NCBI GenBank assembly: GCA_040880805.1
Contig: JBBDHW010000022.1
Span: 54,280 to 118,279, forward strand
From: Acidimicrobiia bacterium
GTDB taxonomy: Bacteria; Actinomycetota; Acidimicrobiia; IMCC26256; DASPTH01
Length of the DNA stretch: 64,000 bases
Direction: 5' to 3'
The notes below the pieces were generated by a model. That model saw only the letters and a list, made by a program, of their open reading frames with translations, was not told the origin of the DNA and did not search any database. Positions 41,919 through 49,604 of this stretch are shown in pieces. How positions within the stretch are numbered: the first letter of the stretch is position 1; the number at the start of each line of letters is the position of its first letter. The position numbers and the translations under genes are program-made.

Positions 41919-43175
41919 ATGACTGCGACCGAGCTGCGTTACATCGATTCCGACGGGCACATCCTGGAGCACCCCACCGGCATGCCCGACTACGCGCCGG
42001 CGGAGTATCGCGATCGCATCTGGCACATCGAGACCGACGAGGCCGGCGAGGAGTGGCTCCACTACAACGGCGCCGTCACACCCGCCAATTTCATGGCGGC
42101 GGCTGGAACCGCGGGCCTGAGCGACGAGGATCGCGCCAAGTCGTTCCGCGGTGAGCTCCGCTACACCGAAGTGCGCCCGGCCGCGTACAACGCCAAGGCG
42201 CGACTCCTCGACATGGATCAGGACGGCATCGACCTCGCGGTGCTCTATCCCACGATGCTGCTCGGTCTCCAGAGCTTCCGCGACGTCGACTTCGCGGAGG
42301 CACAGGCGCGGGCCTACAACGACTGGTGCTCTGATCACACCCAGGAAGGTGAAGGCCGGCTCTTCGGCGCGGGCGCGGTACCAGCGATGCACGAGCCCGA
42401 CGACGTCGCGCGCGTCGCCGCCGAGATCCGTCGGGTCGCAGAGCTGCCGGGAATGGTGTCGGTGTTCATGCGGCCGAACCCGTCCGTCGACTGGCGGCCG
42501 TTCAACGACCCGGTCTACGACCCGATCTGGCAGGCCGCGCAAGAAACCGGGCTCCCGATCGCGCTCCATCCCTTCCTCGCCCCCGACCTGCCGGGCGCAT
42601 GTGTCGGCCTGCGGCTGGGTCGACCGCGCAACGCCGACGGGAGCTACGCCGACAACTTCGACCCGAACCGCTTCGTCCAACTCGGTGACGAGAATGGCAA
42701 CGCTGATCCCATGCAGCGCACGAGCGTGCTGTTCACGCAGGCGATCGCGAACCCGGTCGACGTGATGAGTTGTATCGCCTACCTGCTCGCCGGCGGCGTG
42801 TGCGAGCGATTCCCCGAGGCGAAGTTCATCTTCCTGGAGGCGAACGGCGGCTGGATCGTGCCGTGGCTCGAGCGTCTCGACCATCATTGCAAGAAGTTCC
42901 AGTGGGAGGTCACCGACCTGTCGATGCTTCCCTCGGACTACATGAAGCGCCAGTGCTGGATCAGCTTCGACCCCGACGAGGCCATGCTCGCGATGACCGC
43001 CCGGTCACCGCTCGTGGGGGCCGAGCGGATCATCTGGGCGTCCGACTATCCGCATCCCGACGCCAAGTTCCCCGGCGTCACCGAGGAGCTGGCCGAGGCA
43101 CTCGAAGGCCTGACGTTCGCGCAGAAGCAGGCGATCACCAGCGAGAGTGCGATCGCCCTCTACGGCATCAGCTGA
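41919..43175 (+). CDS. Amidohydrolase-2 family protein
   Basis: 418 residues from ATG 41919 with GGGGGA 6 nt upstream. RYIDSDGHILEHP carries the D-x-H pair (here DGH), IALHPFL the central His, KFIFLEANGGWIVPWLERLDHH and IIWASDYPHPDAKFPGV the final Asp. It is the fourth member of this family in the window and may hydrolyse or decarboxylate a ring-cleavage acid. Actual substrate unknown. It is followed by an EthD protein in the same direction. Confidence 0.85.
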   Translation: MTATELRYIDSDGHILEHPTGMPDYAPAEYRDRIWHIETDEAGEEWLHYNGAVTPANFMAAAGTAGLSDEDRAKSFRGELRYTEVRPAAYNAKARLLDMDQDGIDLAVLYPTMLLGLQSFRDVDFAEAQARAYNDWCSDHTQEGEGRLFGAGAVPAMHEPDDVARVAAEIRRVAELPGMVSVFMRPNPSVDWRPFNDPVYDPIWQAAQETGLPIALHPFLAPDLPGACVGLRLGRPRNADGSYADNFDPNRFVQLGDENGNADPMQRTSVLFTQAIANPVDVMSCIAYLLAGGVCERFPEAKFIFLEANGGWIVPWLERLDHHCKKFQWEVTDLSMLPSDYMKRQCWISFDPDEAMLAMTARSPLVGAERIIWASDYPHPDAKFPGVTEELAEALEGLTFAQKQAITSESAIALYGIS

Positions 43176-43234
43176 TCACGCGCCCCAAGCGGTGAATCGT
43201 GCAGCTCAAAGTCGACGGCGCGGTGGCCTGAACG

Positions 43235-43852
43235 ATGGAAAAGTTGATCTTCCTGTTCCCACGCAAAGACGGCCTGACCCGTGAGGAGTTCTTCGCGCAC
43301 TATCTCGACGTGCACGCCCCGCTCGGTCTCGAGCTCACGCGCACGATGACGCACTACACGGTGAACCTGCGCGACCGCGGCGATGGTGCTGCGGAAGGTG
43401 TCGACGCGATCACCGAGACGTGGACCGAATCCGTCGCCGATTTCATGAACCCGAACACGTCGTTCGCGACCCCGGAGGACGCGCAGCGCTTGTTCGCCGA
43501 CCACGACTCCTTCATCGGTGCGCCGTACGACGCGTACGCGGTCGACGAGCAGGTGCGCAAGGGCCCTGAACGACTGTCGCCCGGCAACGGGGTCTCTCCC
43601 GGTGGCAAGGCGGTGGTCGCGGCCACCGGCGGCGCCGCGCTCGAGTTGCTCGGCGGGTTGCTCGACCACGACGAGGTCACGCGCTACGTCGAGAACCGCG
43701 TCGCCGCGGCGCTCATGACCGGAGCCTTCGAGCCCGTGCATGCATTCGTCGAAGTGCATCTCGCGACCGACGGCGCGCTTGCCCCCGAGATCGAAGAGCT
43801 CGTGGGCCGCGGTGGCGCGGTGTACCGCGTGAGCGAGTACGTCAAGAAGTAA
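43235..43852 (+). CDS. EthD domain protein
   Basis: 205 residues. The N-terminal 100 residues form a ferredoxin-like EthD fold (KLIFLFPRKDGLTREEFFAHYLDVHAPLG), and the remaining part ends in VHAFVEVHLATD, resembling a second, shorter copy. EthD proteins accompany P450 ether degradation or act as small dimeric helpers; this one follows an amidohydrolase. The last 11 bases overlap the 3' end of the MarR gene on the other strand. Confidence 0.75.
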   Translation: MEKLIFLFPRKDGLTREEFFAHYLDVHAPLGLELTRTMTHYTVNLRDRGDGAAEGVDAITETWTESVADFMNPNTSFATPEDAQRLFADHDSFIGAPYDAYAVDEQVRKGPERLSPGNGVSPGGKAVVAATGGAALELLGGLLDHDEVTRYVENRVAAALMTGAFEPVHAFVEVHLATDGALAPEIEELVGRGGAVYRVSEYVKK

Positions 43853-44336
43853 CGCGAGCGAACCGTGACGCGCTCCCGCGCGCCTCTGCGTTGCTTCGGG
43901 GTGCTGAGCGATCGACGCTTGCGATCTTGCGCAGGAGGTCGCGCAGGCTCCGCTGCTCGGACGCGCTGAGCGTGTCGAGGAACGCGGGCGGCTCCGAGAG
44001 CTTCTCCATGGCGCGCGCCAGGAGCGCGAGGCCGCTCTCGGTGAGCGCAACCGTCTTGACTCGGCGGTCGCGCGCGAGGGGGCGCCGTTCGGCAAGGCCG
44101 CGCTCCTCGAGCCCGTCGGTGAGTGTGGTCACGTAGGACGCGTCGCAGCCCCACTGTTCGGCGAGGTCGCCCATGCGGATGCCGCCTTCGTCGCCGAGGA
44201 AGGTGAGCGCCTTCAGCATTCCCGGTGGGAGGCCGAGCTCGAAGGCGACGTCGAGGATGCGGTCGTGGGCGTGCCCGTCGAGGAACCAGAGGCCCACCAT
44301 CGTCAGCCAGGCTTCCCGCCCCGCTCTCGTCGCCAT
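43842..44336 (-). CDS. MarR family regulator
   Basis: 164 residues from ATG 44336. Winged helix: PPGMLKALTFLG, IRMGDLAEQWGCDASYVTTLTDGLEERGLAERR, then the wing ARDRRVKTVALTESG. It is divergent from an SDR-exporter operon at 44434. Two related inverted repeats in the gap are its probable sites. TACCCT lies 6 nt before the ATG, so the mRNA is probably leaderless. It likely represses itself and the exporter until an inducer binds. Confidence 0.9.
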   Translation of the reverse strand: MATRAGREAWLTMVGLWFLDGHAHDRILDVAFELGLPPGMLKALTFLGDEGGIRMGDLAEQWGCDASYVTTLTDGLEERGLAERRPLARDRRVKTVALTESGLALLARAMEKLSEPPAFLDTLSASEQRSLRDLLRKIASVDRSAPRSNAEARGSASRFARVTS

Positions 44337-44342
44337 GTCCCG

Positions 44343-44348
44343 AGGGTA
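44343..44348 (-). promoter_or_regulatory. -10 box of marR-like gene
   Basis: TACCCT on the minus strand, 6 nt before ATG 44336. Confidence 0.45.
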
Positions 44349-44356
44349 GCCTGATC

Positions 44357-44372
44357 GTTGACCGTGGTCGAC
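44357..44372. promoter_or_regulatory. Candidate MarR operator 1
   Basis: GTTGAC-CGTG-GTCGAC, arms matching at 5 of 6 positions, at the place of the -35 region of the marR-like gene. Confidence 0.4.
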
Positions 44373-44395
44373 TGTTGTTCGACCTCAAGCAAAAG

Positions 44396-44411
44396 TTTGA
44401 CTATCGTCAAG
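44396..44411. promoter_or_regulatory. Candidate MarR operator 2
   Basis: TTTGAC-TATC-GTCAAG, same half-site and spacing as 44357, 39 bp away, in front of the SDR gene. Confidence 0.45.
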
Positions 44412-44433
44412 TATCTATGGCAGGGTTGGAGCC

Positions 44434-45234
44434 GTGACCGAATTCCTCGACCGTTACGGACGGTGGGCGATCATCGCCGGGGCCTCCGAGGGGACCGGCG
44501 CTTCGTTCTCGCGCCAGATCGCCGCGCACGGCGTGAACGTCGTGCTCGTGGCGCGCCGTCCCGAGCCGCTTGCCGCGCTCGCCGACCAGATCCGTGAGGC
44601 ATCGGGCGTCCAGACGCGCACGGTCTCCATCGACCTCAGCCGGCCGGACGCGGATCGTGCACTGGTGGCCGCAACCGAAGGTCTCGAGGTCGGTCTCCTG
44701 ATCTACAACGCCGGTGCCGACGAGTACGGCATGAAGTTCCTCGACGTCGAGGTCGACGACTGGGTCGCGATGGTGCAGCGCAACTGCGTCTTCCCGTTGC
44801 GCTTGTCGCATCATTTCGCGCGCGCGATGGTCGACCGCGGACGAGGTGGGATCCTGCTCGTCACCTCCGCCGCCGCGTGGGCGGGTGGAGACCGGCTCGC
44901 GACCTACTGCGCGACCAAGGCCTTCGACCTCGTGTTCGGCGAAGCGCTGTGGGCCGAACTGTCACCGAAGGGTGTCGACGTCCTCTCGTTCGTGCTCGGT
45001 GCCACGGACACACCGGCGTTCCGCGCGCTCGCGGCCAAGCACGGCACGACGGTCGGGGACATCGCCGATGCCGACGAGGTCGCGCGCGACGGGCTCGAAC
45101 ATCTCGCCGACGGCCCCACGTGGACCGCAGCCGCGCTCGGCGGCGGCGACGCCTCACTCGTGGGCGCGATGCCGCGACGCGACGCGGTGCAGCTCATGAG
45201 CGCGGGAATGTCCGAGATCGTGGGGGAGCCGTGA
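44434..45234 (+). CDS. Short-chain dehydrogenase/reductase
   Basis: 266 residues from GTG 44434. AIIAGASEGTGASFSRQIA (nucleotide motif), IYNAGAD, and Ser in LVTSAAAW with YCATKAF (YxxxK) make the active site. VARRPEP suggests NADP. It resembles broad short-chain reductases of lipid or ketone metabolism. First gene of an operon with an exporter; the stop overlaps the ATPase start (GTGA). Confidence 0.88.
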   Translation: MTEFLDRYGRWAIIAGASEGTGASFSRQIAAHGVNVVLVARRPEPLAALADQIREASGVQTRTVSIDLSRPDADRALVAATEGLEVGLLIYNAGADEYGMKFLDVEVDDWVAMVQRNCVFPLRLSHHFARAMVDRGRGGILLVTSAAAWAGGDRLATYCATKAFDLVFGEALWAELSPKGVDVLSFVLGATDTPAFRALAAKHGTTVGDIADADEVARDGLEHLADGPTWTAAALGGGDASLVGAMPRRDAVQLMSAGMSEIVGEP

Positions 45235-46238
45235 GCACCGCCCCAGCCGCGATCGTCGCCGACGGTCTGGTCAAGCGCTTCGGCGACGTCACCGCGCTGG
45301 GCGGCGTGTCGTTCGAGGTGCCCGTCGGCAAGGTGCTCGGCCTCCTCGGCCCGAACGGCGCGGGCAAGACCACGGCGGTGCGGATCCTCACGACTCTGCT
45401 CCGCCCCGACGCCGGCGCTGCGCAGGTGCTGGGGATCGACGTCACCAAGAACCCGCATCGCGTGCGCGGCTCGATCGGCTTGGCCGGTCAGTCCGCCACC
45501 GTCGACGAGAACCTCACCGGCCGCGAGAACCTCCGGATGGTGGGGAGGCTCACGCACATGGCGCCCGCTGATATCGGGCCGCGCGGCAGCGAGCTCCTCG
45601 AACACTTCGCGCTCGCCGACTCGGCCGACCGCGTCGTGCGCACCTTCTCCGGCGGTATGCGCCGGCGGCTCGACCTCGCCGCCGCGCTCATGCACCGTCC
45701 GCCGGTGCTCTTCCTCGACGAGCCCACCACGGGTCTCGATCCGCAGGGGCGAATCGAGCTGTGGGGCGTCATCGACGACCTGACCGCCACGGGCGTGACG
45801 GTCTTGCTCACCACGCAATATCTGGAGGAAGCCGACTACCTCGCCGACTACATCGTCGTCGTCGACCATGGTCTCGTGCTCGCCGAGGGCACGGTGGCCC
45901 AGCTGAAAACCCGGCTCGGTGCCACGGTGATCGAGGTCGGGCTGCGCGATGTCGAGGACGCGCTGGTCGCGGCCAAGAAGCTCGAGTCGATCGGCCCGGT
46001 CGCGGTGGACGGCAAGGTCGTGCACGTCACGTTGCTCGACGGCGACGGAGCCACTGCGATGCTCGAGACGGTGCGCGCGCTCGACAACGCAGAGCTTCAG
46101 CCCGCGACGCTGGCCTTGCGCGAACCGACGCTCGACGACGTGTTCCTCGAGCTCACCGGTCACGTCGCCGAACAGCCGTCGGAGAACGGTGACGAACCGA
46201 TGGCAACTGGTCGCCGGCGGCGAAGGAAGGCCTCATGA
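45231..46238 (+). CDS. ABC exporter ATP-binding protein (DrrA-like)
   Basis: 335 residues from GTG 45231. Walker A LLGPNGAGKTTAV, signature FSGGMRRRLDLAAAL, Walker B PVLFLDEPTTGLD, and the C-terminal DrrA-type domain ending in LREPTLDDVFLELTG. This is the drug-resistance subfamily (daunorubicin DrrA). It is coupled to the permease at 46235 by ATGA overlap. Export of an antibiotic, lipid or aromatic compound under MarR control is inferred. Confidence 0.9.
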   Translation: MSTAPAAIVADGLVKRFGDVTALGGVSFEVPVGKVLGLLGPNGAGKTTAVRILTTLLRPDAGAAQVLGIDVTKNPHRVRGSIGLAGQSATVDENLTGRENLRMVGRLTHMAPADIGPRGSELLEHFALADSADRVVRTFSGGMRRRLDLAAALMHRPPVLFLDEPTTGLDPQGRIELWGVIDDLTATGVTVLLTTQYLEEADYLADYIVVVDHGLVLAEGTVAQLKTRLGATVIEVGLRDVEDALVAAKKLESIGPVAVDGKVVHVTLLDGDGATAMLETVRALDNAELQPATLALREPTLDDVFLELTGHVAEQPSENGDEPMATGRRRRRKAS

Positions 46239-47059
46239 CCACGATCGCGACGCATCCTGACGCGATCGCGTCGCTCGCGCCGCAAGTGAGCCGTCCCCGA
46301 GTCGTGGGCGACGCGCTCACGATCGCGTGGCGCAACCTCGTCAATATCCGGCGCAACCCGCAGCTCCTCGTGTTCGCGACGATCCAGCCGGTCATCTTCA
46401 TCTTGAACTTCCGCTACGTCTTCGGCGGTGCGATCAACGCCCAGAGCCTCGGCGGTATCGCGTACGTCAACTACTTGATGCCGGGCATTTTCGTGCAGAC
46501 GGTCGTGTTCGGTGCGCTCACCACCGCGGTCGGTCTCGCCGGCGACTTGCACCTCGGCATCATCGAGCGGTTCAAGTCGCTACCGATCGCTCGCTCAGCA
46601 GTACTGAACGGGCGCACCGCGGCCGACCTCGCGCGCAACTTCTTCGTGATGATCATGATGTGCATCGTCGGCTTCGCGGTGGGCTGGCGGATCATCTCGG
46701 ACGTGTGGGGGCTACTCGCCGCGGTCGGGCTGATCCTCGCCTTCTCCTACTCGCTGTCGTGGATCTTCGCCTTTGTCGGGCTCAGCGTGAAAGACGCGGA
46801 AACCGCGCAAGCGGCATCGTTCCCGATCCTCGCGCCGCTGGTCTTCGCGTCGTCGGCGTTCATCCCCGTTCAGACGATGCCCGGCTGGCTCCAGCCGTGG
46901 GCGGAGCACCAGCCGGTGTCGGTGGTGTGCAGCGCCGCGCGCGCCCTGACGCTCGGATTTCCCGCCGGCACCGAAACGCTCAAGGCGCTCGCCTGGATCA
47001 TCGGCATCGTCGCGGTGTTCGCCCCCCTCGCCGTGCGGAAATACCGCAAGATCGCCTGA
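46235..47059 (+). CDS. ABC-2 permease (DrrB-like)
   Basis: 274 residues. About six hydrophobic helices (LLVFATIQPVIFILNF, YVNYLMPGIFVQTVVFGALT, FVMIMMCIVGFAVGW, LLAAVGLILAFSYSLSW, and two more at the end) with EAVA-like loop DLHLGIIERFKSLPIARSAV, typical of DrrB. It partners the ATPase at 45231. Confidence 0.9.
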   Translation: MTTIATHPDAIASLAPQVSRPRVVGDALTIAWRNLVNIRRNPQLLVFATIQPVIFILNFRYVFGGAINAQSLGGIAYVNYLMPGIFVQTVVFGALTTAVGLAGDLHLGIIERFKSLPIARSAVLNGRTAADLARNFFVMIMMCIVGFAVGWRIISDVWGLLAAVGLILAFSYSLSWIFAFVGLSVKDAETAQAASFPILAPLVFASSAFIPVQTMPGWLQPWAEHQPVSVVCSAARALTLGFPAGTETLKALAWIIGIVAVFAPLAVRKYRKIA

Positions 47060-47075
47060 CCCAGAACGAACGCCA

Positions 47076-47453
47076 TCAGATGTCGCCGAGGCGGTCGAGG
47101 GGGAACGGCGGTTGGGCGATCGCCCGGACCGCGAGGCGGACGAGCAGCAGCGGGTTGTCGTCGCCCGCGGTGCGGTTGAGGTCGAGCTCGTCGCAGCCGG
47201 TGCAGCGATGCACGAGCAACCATTCGCCGTCGCCGCGGACCGCGATGCACAGCGGCTCCATCATCGAACCGCAGTCGGCAGCGCGGTCGCCCGGCGTGCT
47301 GTCGACGTGACGGCTCCACAGACACGACGGGCAATGGTTGCGATGTCGGGTGCCCTGCGCTTCGAGCAGAACGGTGGCGCGGCAATGGCCGCAGGTGAAC
47401 GAGCCCGCAGTTCGGGTGCGGGCGCGCGAGCGATTGCGCTGGTCGCGCGACAC
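47076..47453 (-). CDS. RNHCP-domain zinc-ribbon protein
   Basis: 125 residues from GTG 47453; GGAGGT 6 nt upstream on the minus strand supports it. FTCGHC, then RHRNHCPSCLWSRHVD, is the RNHCP domain with CxxC pairs for zinc, and a second pair is HRCTGCDELDLNR. The basic N-terminus (RNRSRARTRT) suggests nucleic-acid or ribosome contact. The function of the family is unknown. It converges on the DrrB-like gene. Confidence 0.82.
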   Translation of the reverse strand: MSRDQRNRSRARTRTAGSFTCGHCRATVLLEAQGTRHRNHCPSCLWSRHVDSTPGDRAADCGSMMEPLCIAVRGDGEWLLVHRCTGCDELDLNRTAGDDNPLLLVRLAVRAIAQPPFPLDRLGDI

Positions 47454-47470
47454 GGGGGTACCTCCGATGA

Positions 47471-47490
47471 GCGCCGTACAGGTACGGCGC
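47471..47490. other. Hairpin upstream of RNHCP gene
   Basis: GCGCCGTAC-AG-GTACGGCGC, a perfect 9-bp inverted repeat 17 nt upstream of the RNHCP start. It may be an operator or a leader hairpin. The rest of 47454-47688 shows only the SnoaL -10 box. Confidence 0.45.
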
Positions 47491-47675
47491 CGCGCGTGCC
47501 GGCGACGTGCGCTACTCCACTCGGGTGAAGATCAGCGCACGATGCACCGGGGTTGGAACGCGGCGCAGTTCCTTGCGGCAGGCACCGTCGTGATCACGCA
47601 CCCCTCCATCGCTCGTGAAGCCCGGCAGTCTGGCACTCCGCGATGTCACTCGCAACCGAATATCGCCGCGGGAGG

Positions 47676-47681
47676 TAACCT
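47676..47681 (+). promoter_or_regulatory. -10 box of SnoaL-like gene
   Basis: TAACCT, 7 nt before ATG 47689. It lies inside the small palindrome GGAGGT-A-ACCTCC. Confidence 0.4.
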
Positions 47682-47688
47682 CCGCGCC

Positions 47689-48093
47689 ATGAACACCGAC
47701 GACGTCATCGAGATCAATCAGGTCATGGGCCTCTACGTGCACGTGATCGACGCGAAGCAGTGGGACCGTCTCCACGAGCTCTACACCGACGACGGTGTCT
47801 TCGACCTCAGCGGGCTCATGGGCTCCGAGGTGCGGTTCGAGGGCATCGACGCGATCAAGGGCTTCCTCACGAGCATGCCGATGCCGCTTGCTCACATCAG
47901 CACGAACCACTACGTCTTCGAGGCCGACGGCACGGTGCAGAGCCGGGGAAAGTGGTTCATGCCCGACGAGGAGGGCAAGGTGAGCGGCGGCATGTACCGC
48001 GACACGTGGGCGCGCACCGATCGCGGCTGGCGCATGAAGGAGCGCCGCGTCTTCAACTGGGTCGGCGCCGAAGATGAGGAGATGAACGCGTGA
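47689..48093 (+). CDS. SnoaL-like (NTF2-fold) protein
   Basis: 134 residues from ATG 47689. NTF2-like cone: MGLYVHVIDAKQWDRLHELYTDDGVFDLSG, later TNHYVFEADGTVQSRGKWFM and DRGWRMKERRVFNWVG. The family includes isomerases, cyclases, dehydratases and ligand-binding proteins; the active residues cannot be assigned. A leaderless start is likely. Confidence 0.78.
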   Translation: MNTDDVIEINQVMGLYVHVIDAKQWDRLHELYTDDGVFDLSGLMGSEVRFEGIDAIKGFLTSMPMPLAHISTNHYVFEADGTVQSRGKWFMPDEEGKVSGGMYRDTWARTDRGWRMKERRVFNWVGAEDEEMNA

Positions 48094-48215
48094 TCGCGGC
48101 GTGACTTGCTTACCGGATGATGGCCCGCTGGGAGTCGTCGCCCCGCACAGCCGATTCACAGCCTCGGACGCCGAAACTGGCTCCTGACGCCACCCCACAG
48201 TGCGGAAGGTCACGA

Positions 48216-49484
48216 ATGTCGGAGTCAGGCGAACTGAACACTCCTCTCTTGCAGGCTGCGGCCGCACCGCCGCCCCCGGTCCTGCCGGCCGCGCCTGCAC
48301 CCTCGCCCGCTCCCACCCCGGTGCCCAGTCACTCGAACTGGCGGCGCGTGCTCGCCGGCGTCGCGATCGTCGCCATGGTGCTCGTGGGCGGCGCGTTGCT
48401 GGGCAGCGCCTCACGCGGCGGTTCGTTGTTCTCGAACAGCGCCGGCGTCGCGCCGAGCAACAACCCTCCCACGCAGAACGGCCCCTCGGCCGCGGGATCC
48501 GTCAACCCGCCGAGCGGCGGCGCCAACACATCAGGCGTGGCCGGCCAGGTGTCGTCGGCTCTCGTCAACATCACGACCACACTCTCGGGCGGAGCCGGAT
48601 TGGGAGCGGGCACCGGCATGGTGATCTCGAGCAACGGTGAGGTGCTCACGAACAACCACGTGATCGAGAACGCCGAGACGATCAACATCGAGATCGGCGG
48701 CAACGGCTCGAGCCACACCGCGAAGGTGATCGGCTACGACGTCGCCGACGACGTCGCGCTCATCAAGATCGACGATGTCTCTGGCCTCGAAACCGTTCCG
48801 ATCGGTAACCCGGACGACGTCGTGGTGAACGACCCCGTCGTGGTGCTCGGCAACGCGCTGGGCCGCGGCGGCGAGCCCACCGCAACGTCCGGTACCGTCA
48901 CCGCCCTCAACCGCGAGATCACCGCGACCGACGCCAACGGTTCGAACGCCGAGACGCTCAGCAACATGATCCAGGTGGAGGCCGACGTGCAGCCGGGCGA
49001 CTCCGGTGGCGCGCTCGTCGATTCCGCCGGCTTTGTAATCGGCATGACCACCGCAGCGTCCACCAGTGGTTTCCGCTTCCAGCAGCAGACATCCGGCGTT
49101 GGGTTCGCGATCCGCATCGACAAGGCCCTGTCGATTGGGAAGCAGATCCGCAACGGTGAAGAGGTCGACGGCGTCCACGTCGGCGGACGTGCGCTCCTCG
49201 GCGTCACACTCCAGGGCACGAGTGGCGGGCGGGGTGGAAGCTCGTCTTCCTCCAACGGCGCGCTCGTGAGCGGCGTCGCATCGGACACGCCCGCCGCCGG
49301 CGCCGGCATCGAAGCGGGCGACGTCATCGTCTCGATCGGCGACCAGGCCATCGTTTCGGTCGGCGATCTTCAGGACGTGATGAGCACGTACCATCCCGGC
49401 GACAAGGTCGAAGTGGCCTGGACCGACTCGTCCGGGAGCGAACAGCACGCGACCGTGAAGTTCATCGAGGGTGCGCCGGCCTGA
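48216..49484 (+). CDS. HtrA/DegP-like membrane serine protease with PDZ domain
   Basis: 422 residues from ATG 48216 with GGAAGG 6 nt upstream. A Pro/Ala-rich cytoplasmic start is followed by one transmembrane helix (VLAGVAIVAMVLVGGALLG), then the trypsin-like domain with His148 (LTNNHVIEN), Asp179 (DDVALIKI) and Ser263 (QPGDSGGALV), and a C-terminal PDZ domain (ASDTPAAGAGIEAGDVIVSIG). It acts outside the membrane in protein quality control, like PepD or HtrA of mycobacteria. Confidence 0.92.
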   Translation: MSESGELNTPLLQAAAAPPPPVLPAAPAPSPAPTPVPSHSNWRRVLAGVAIVAMVLVGGALLGSASRGGSLFSNSAGVAPSNNPPTQNGPSAAGSVNPPSGGANTSGVAGQVSSALVNITTTLSGGAGLGAGTGMVISSNGEVLTNNHVIENAETINIEIGGNGSSHTAKVIGYDVADDVALIKIDDVSGLETVPIGNPDDVVVNDPVVVLGNALGRGGEPTATSGTVTALNREITATDANGSNAETLSNMIQVEADVQPGDSGGALVDSAGFVIGMTTAASTSGFRFQQQTSGVGFAIRIDKALSIGKQIRNGEEVDGVHVGGRALLGVTLQGTSGGRGGSSSSSNGALVSGVASDTPAAGAGIEAGDVIVSIGDQAIVSVGDLQDVMSTYHPGDKVEVAWTDSSGSEQHATVKFIEGAPA

Positions 49485-49604
49485 TGCCGGGTCACTCCGC
49501 TCCGTCGTCCCGCTTTCCGAGCACGACGCCGCTTCGTTCCTAGACGCCGGGTCACTCCGCTCCGTCGTCCCGCTCTCCGAGCACGACTCCGCTTCGTTCC
49601 TAGA
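49485..49604. repeat. Tandem duplication, two 60-bp units
   Basis: Units 49485-49544 and 49545-49604 differ at only two positions (49515/49575 and 49528/49588). They fill the gap between the protease and the convergent CoA-transferase, and the second unit ends over the CoA-transferase stop codon (49600-49602). Each unit contains GTCACTCCGCTCCGTCG and GCTTCGTTCCTAGACGCCGG. Confidence 0.85.

Noticed and set aside
44412-44417. TATCTA as -10 with TTGACT (44397) as -35 for the SDR gene
   Set aside because: Spacing of 9 nt is too short for a normal promoter; TTGACT is better explained as half of an inverted repeat.
49485-49604. Possible coding extension of the CoA-transferase through the tandem repeat
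   Set aside because: The CoA-transferase frame ends at TAG 49602-49600; only an unrelated frame reads through, giving a basic repetitive sequence.
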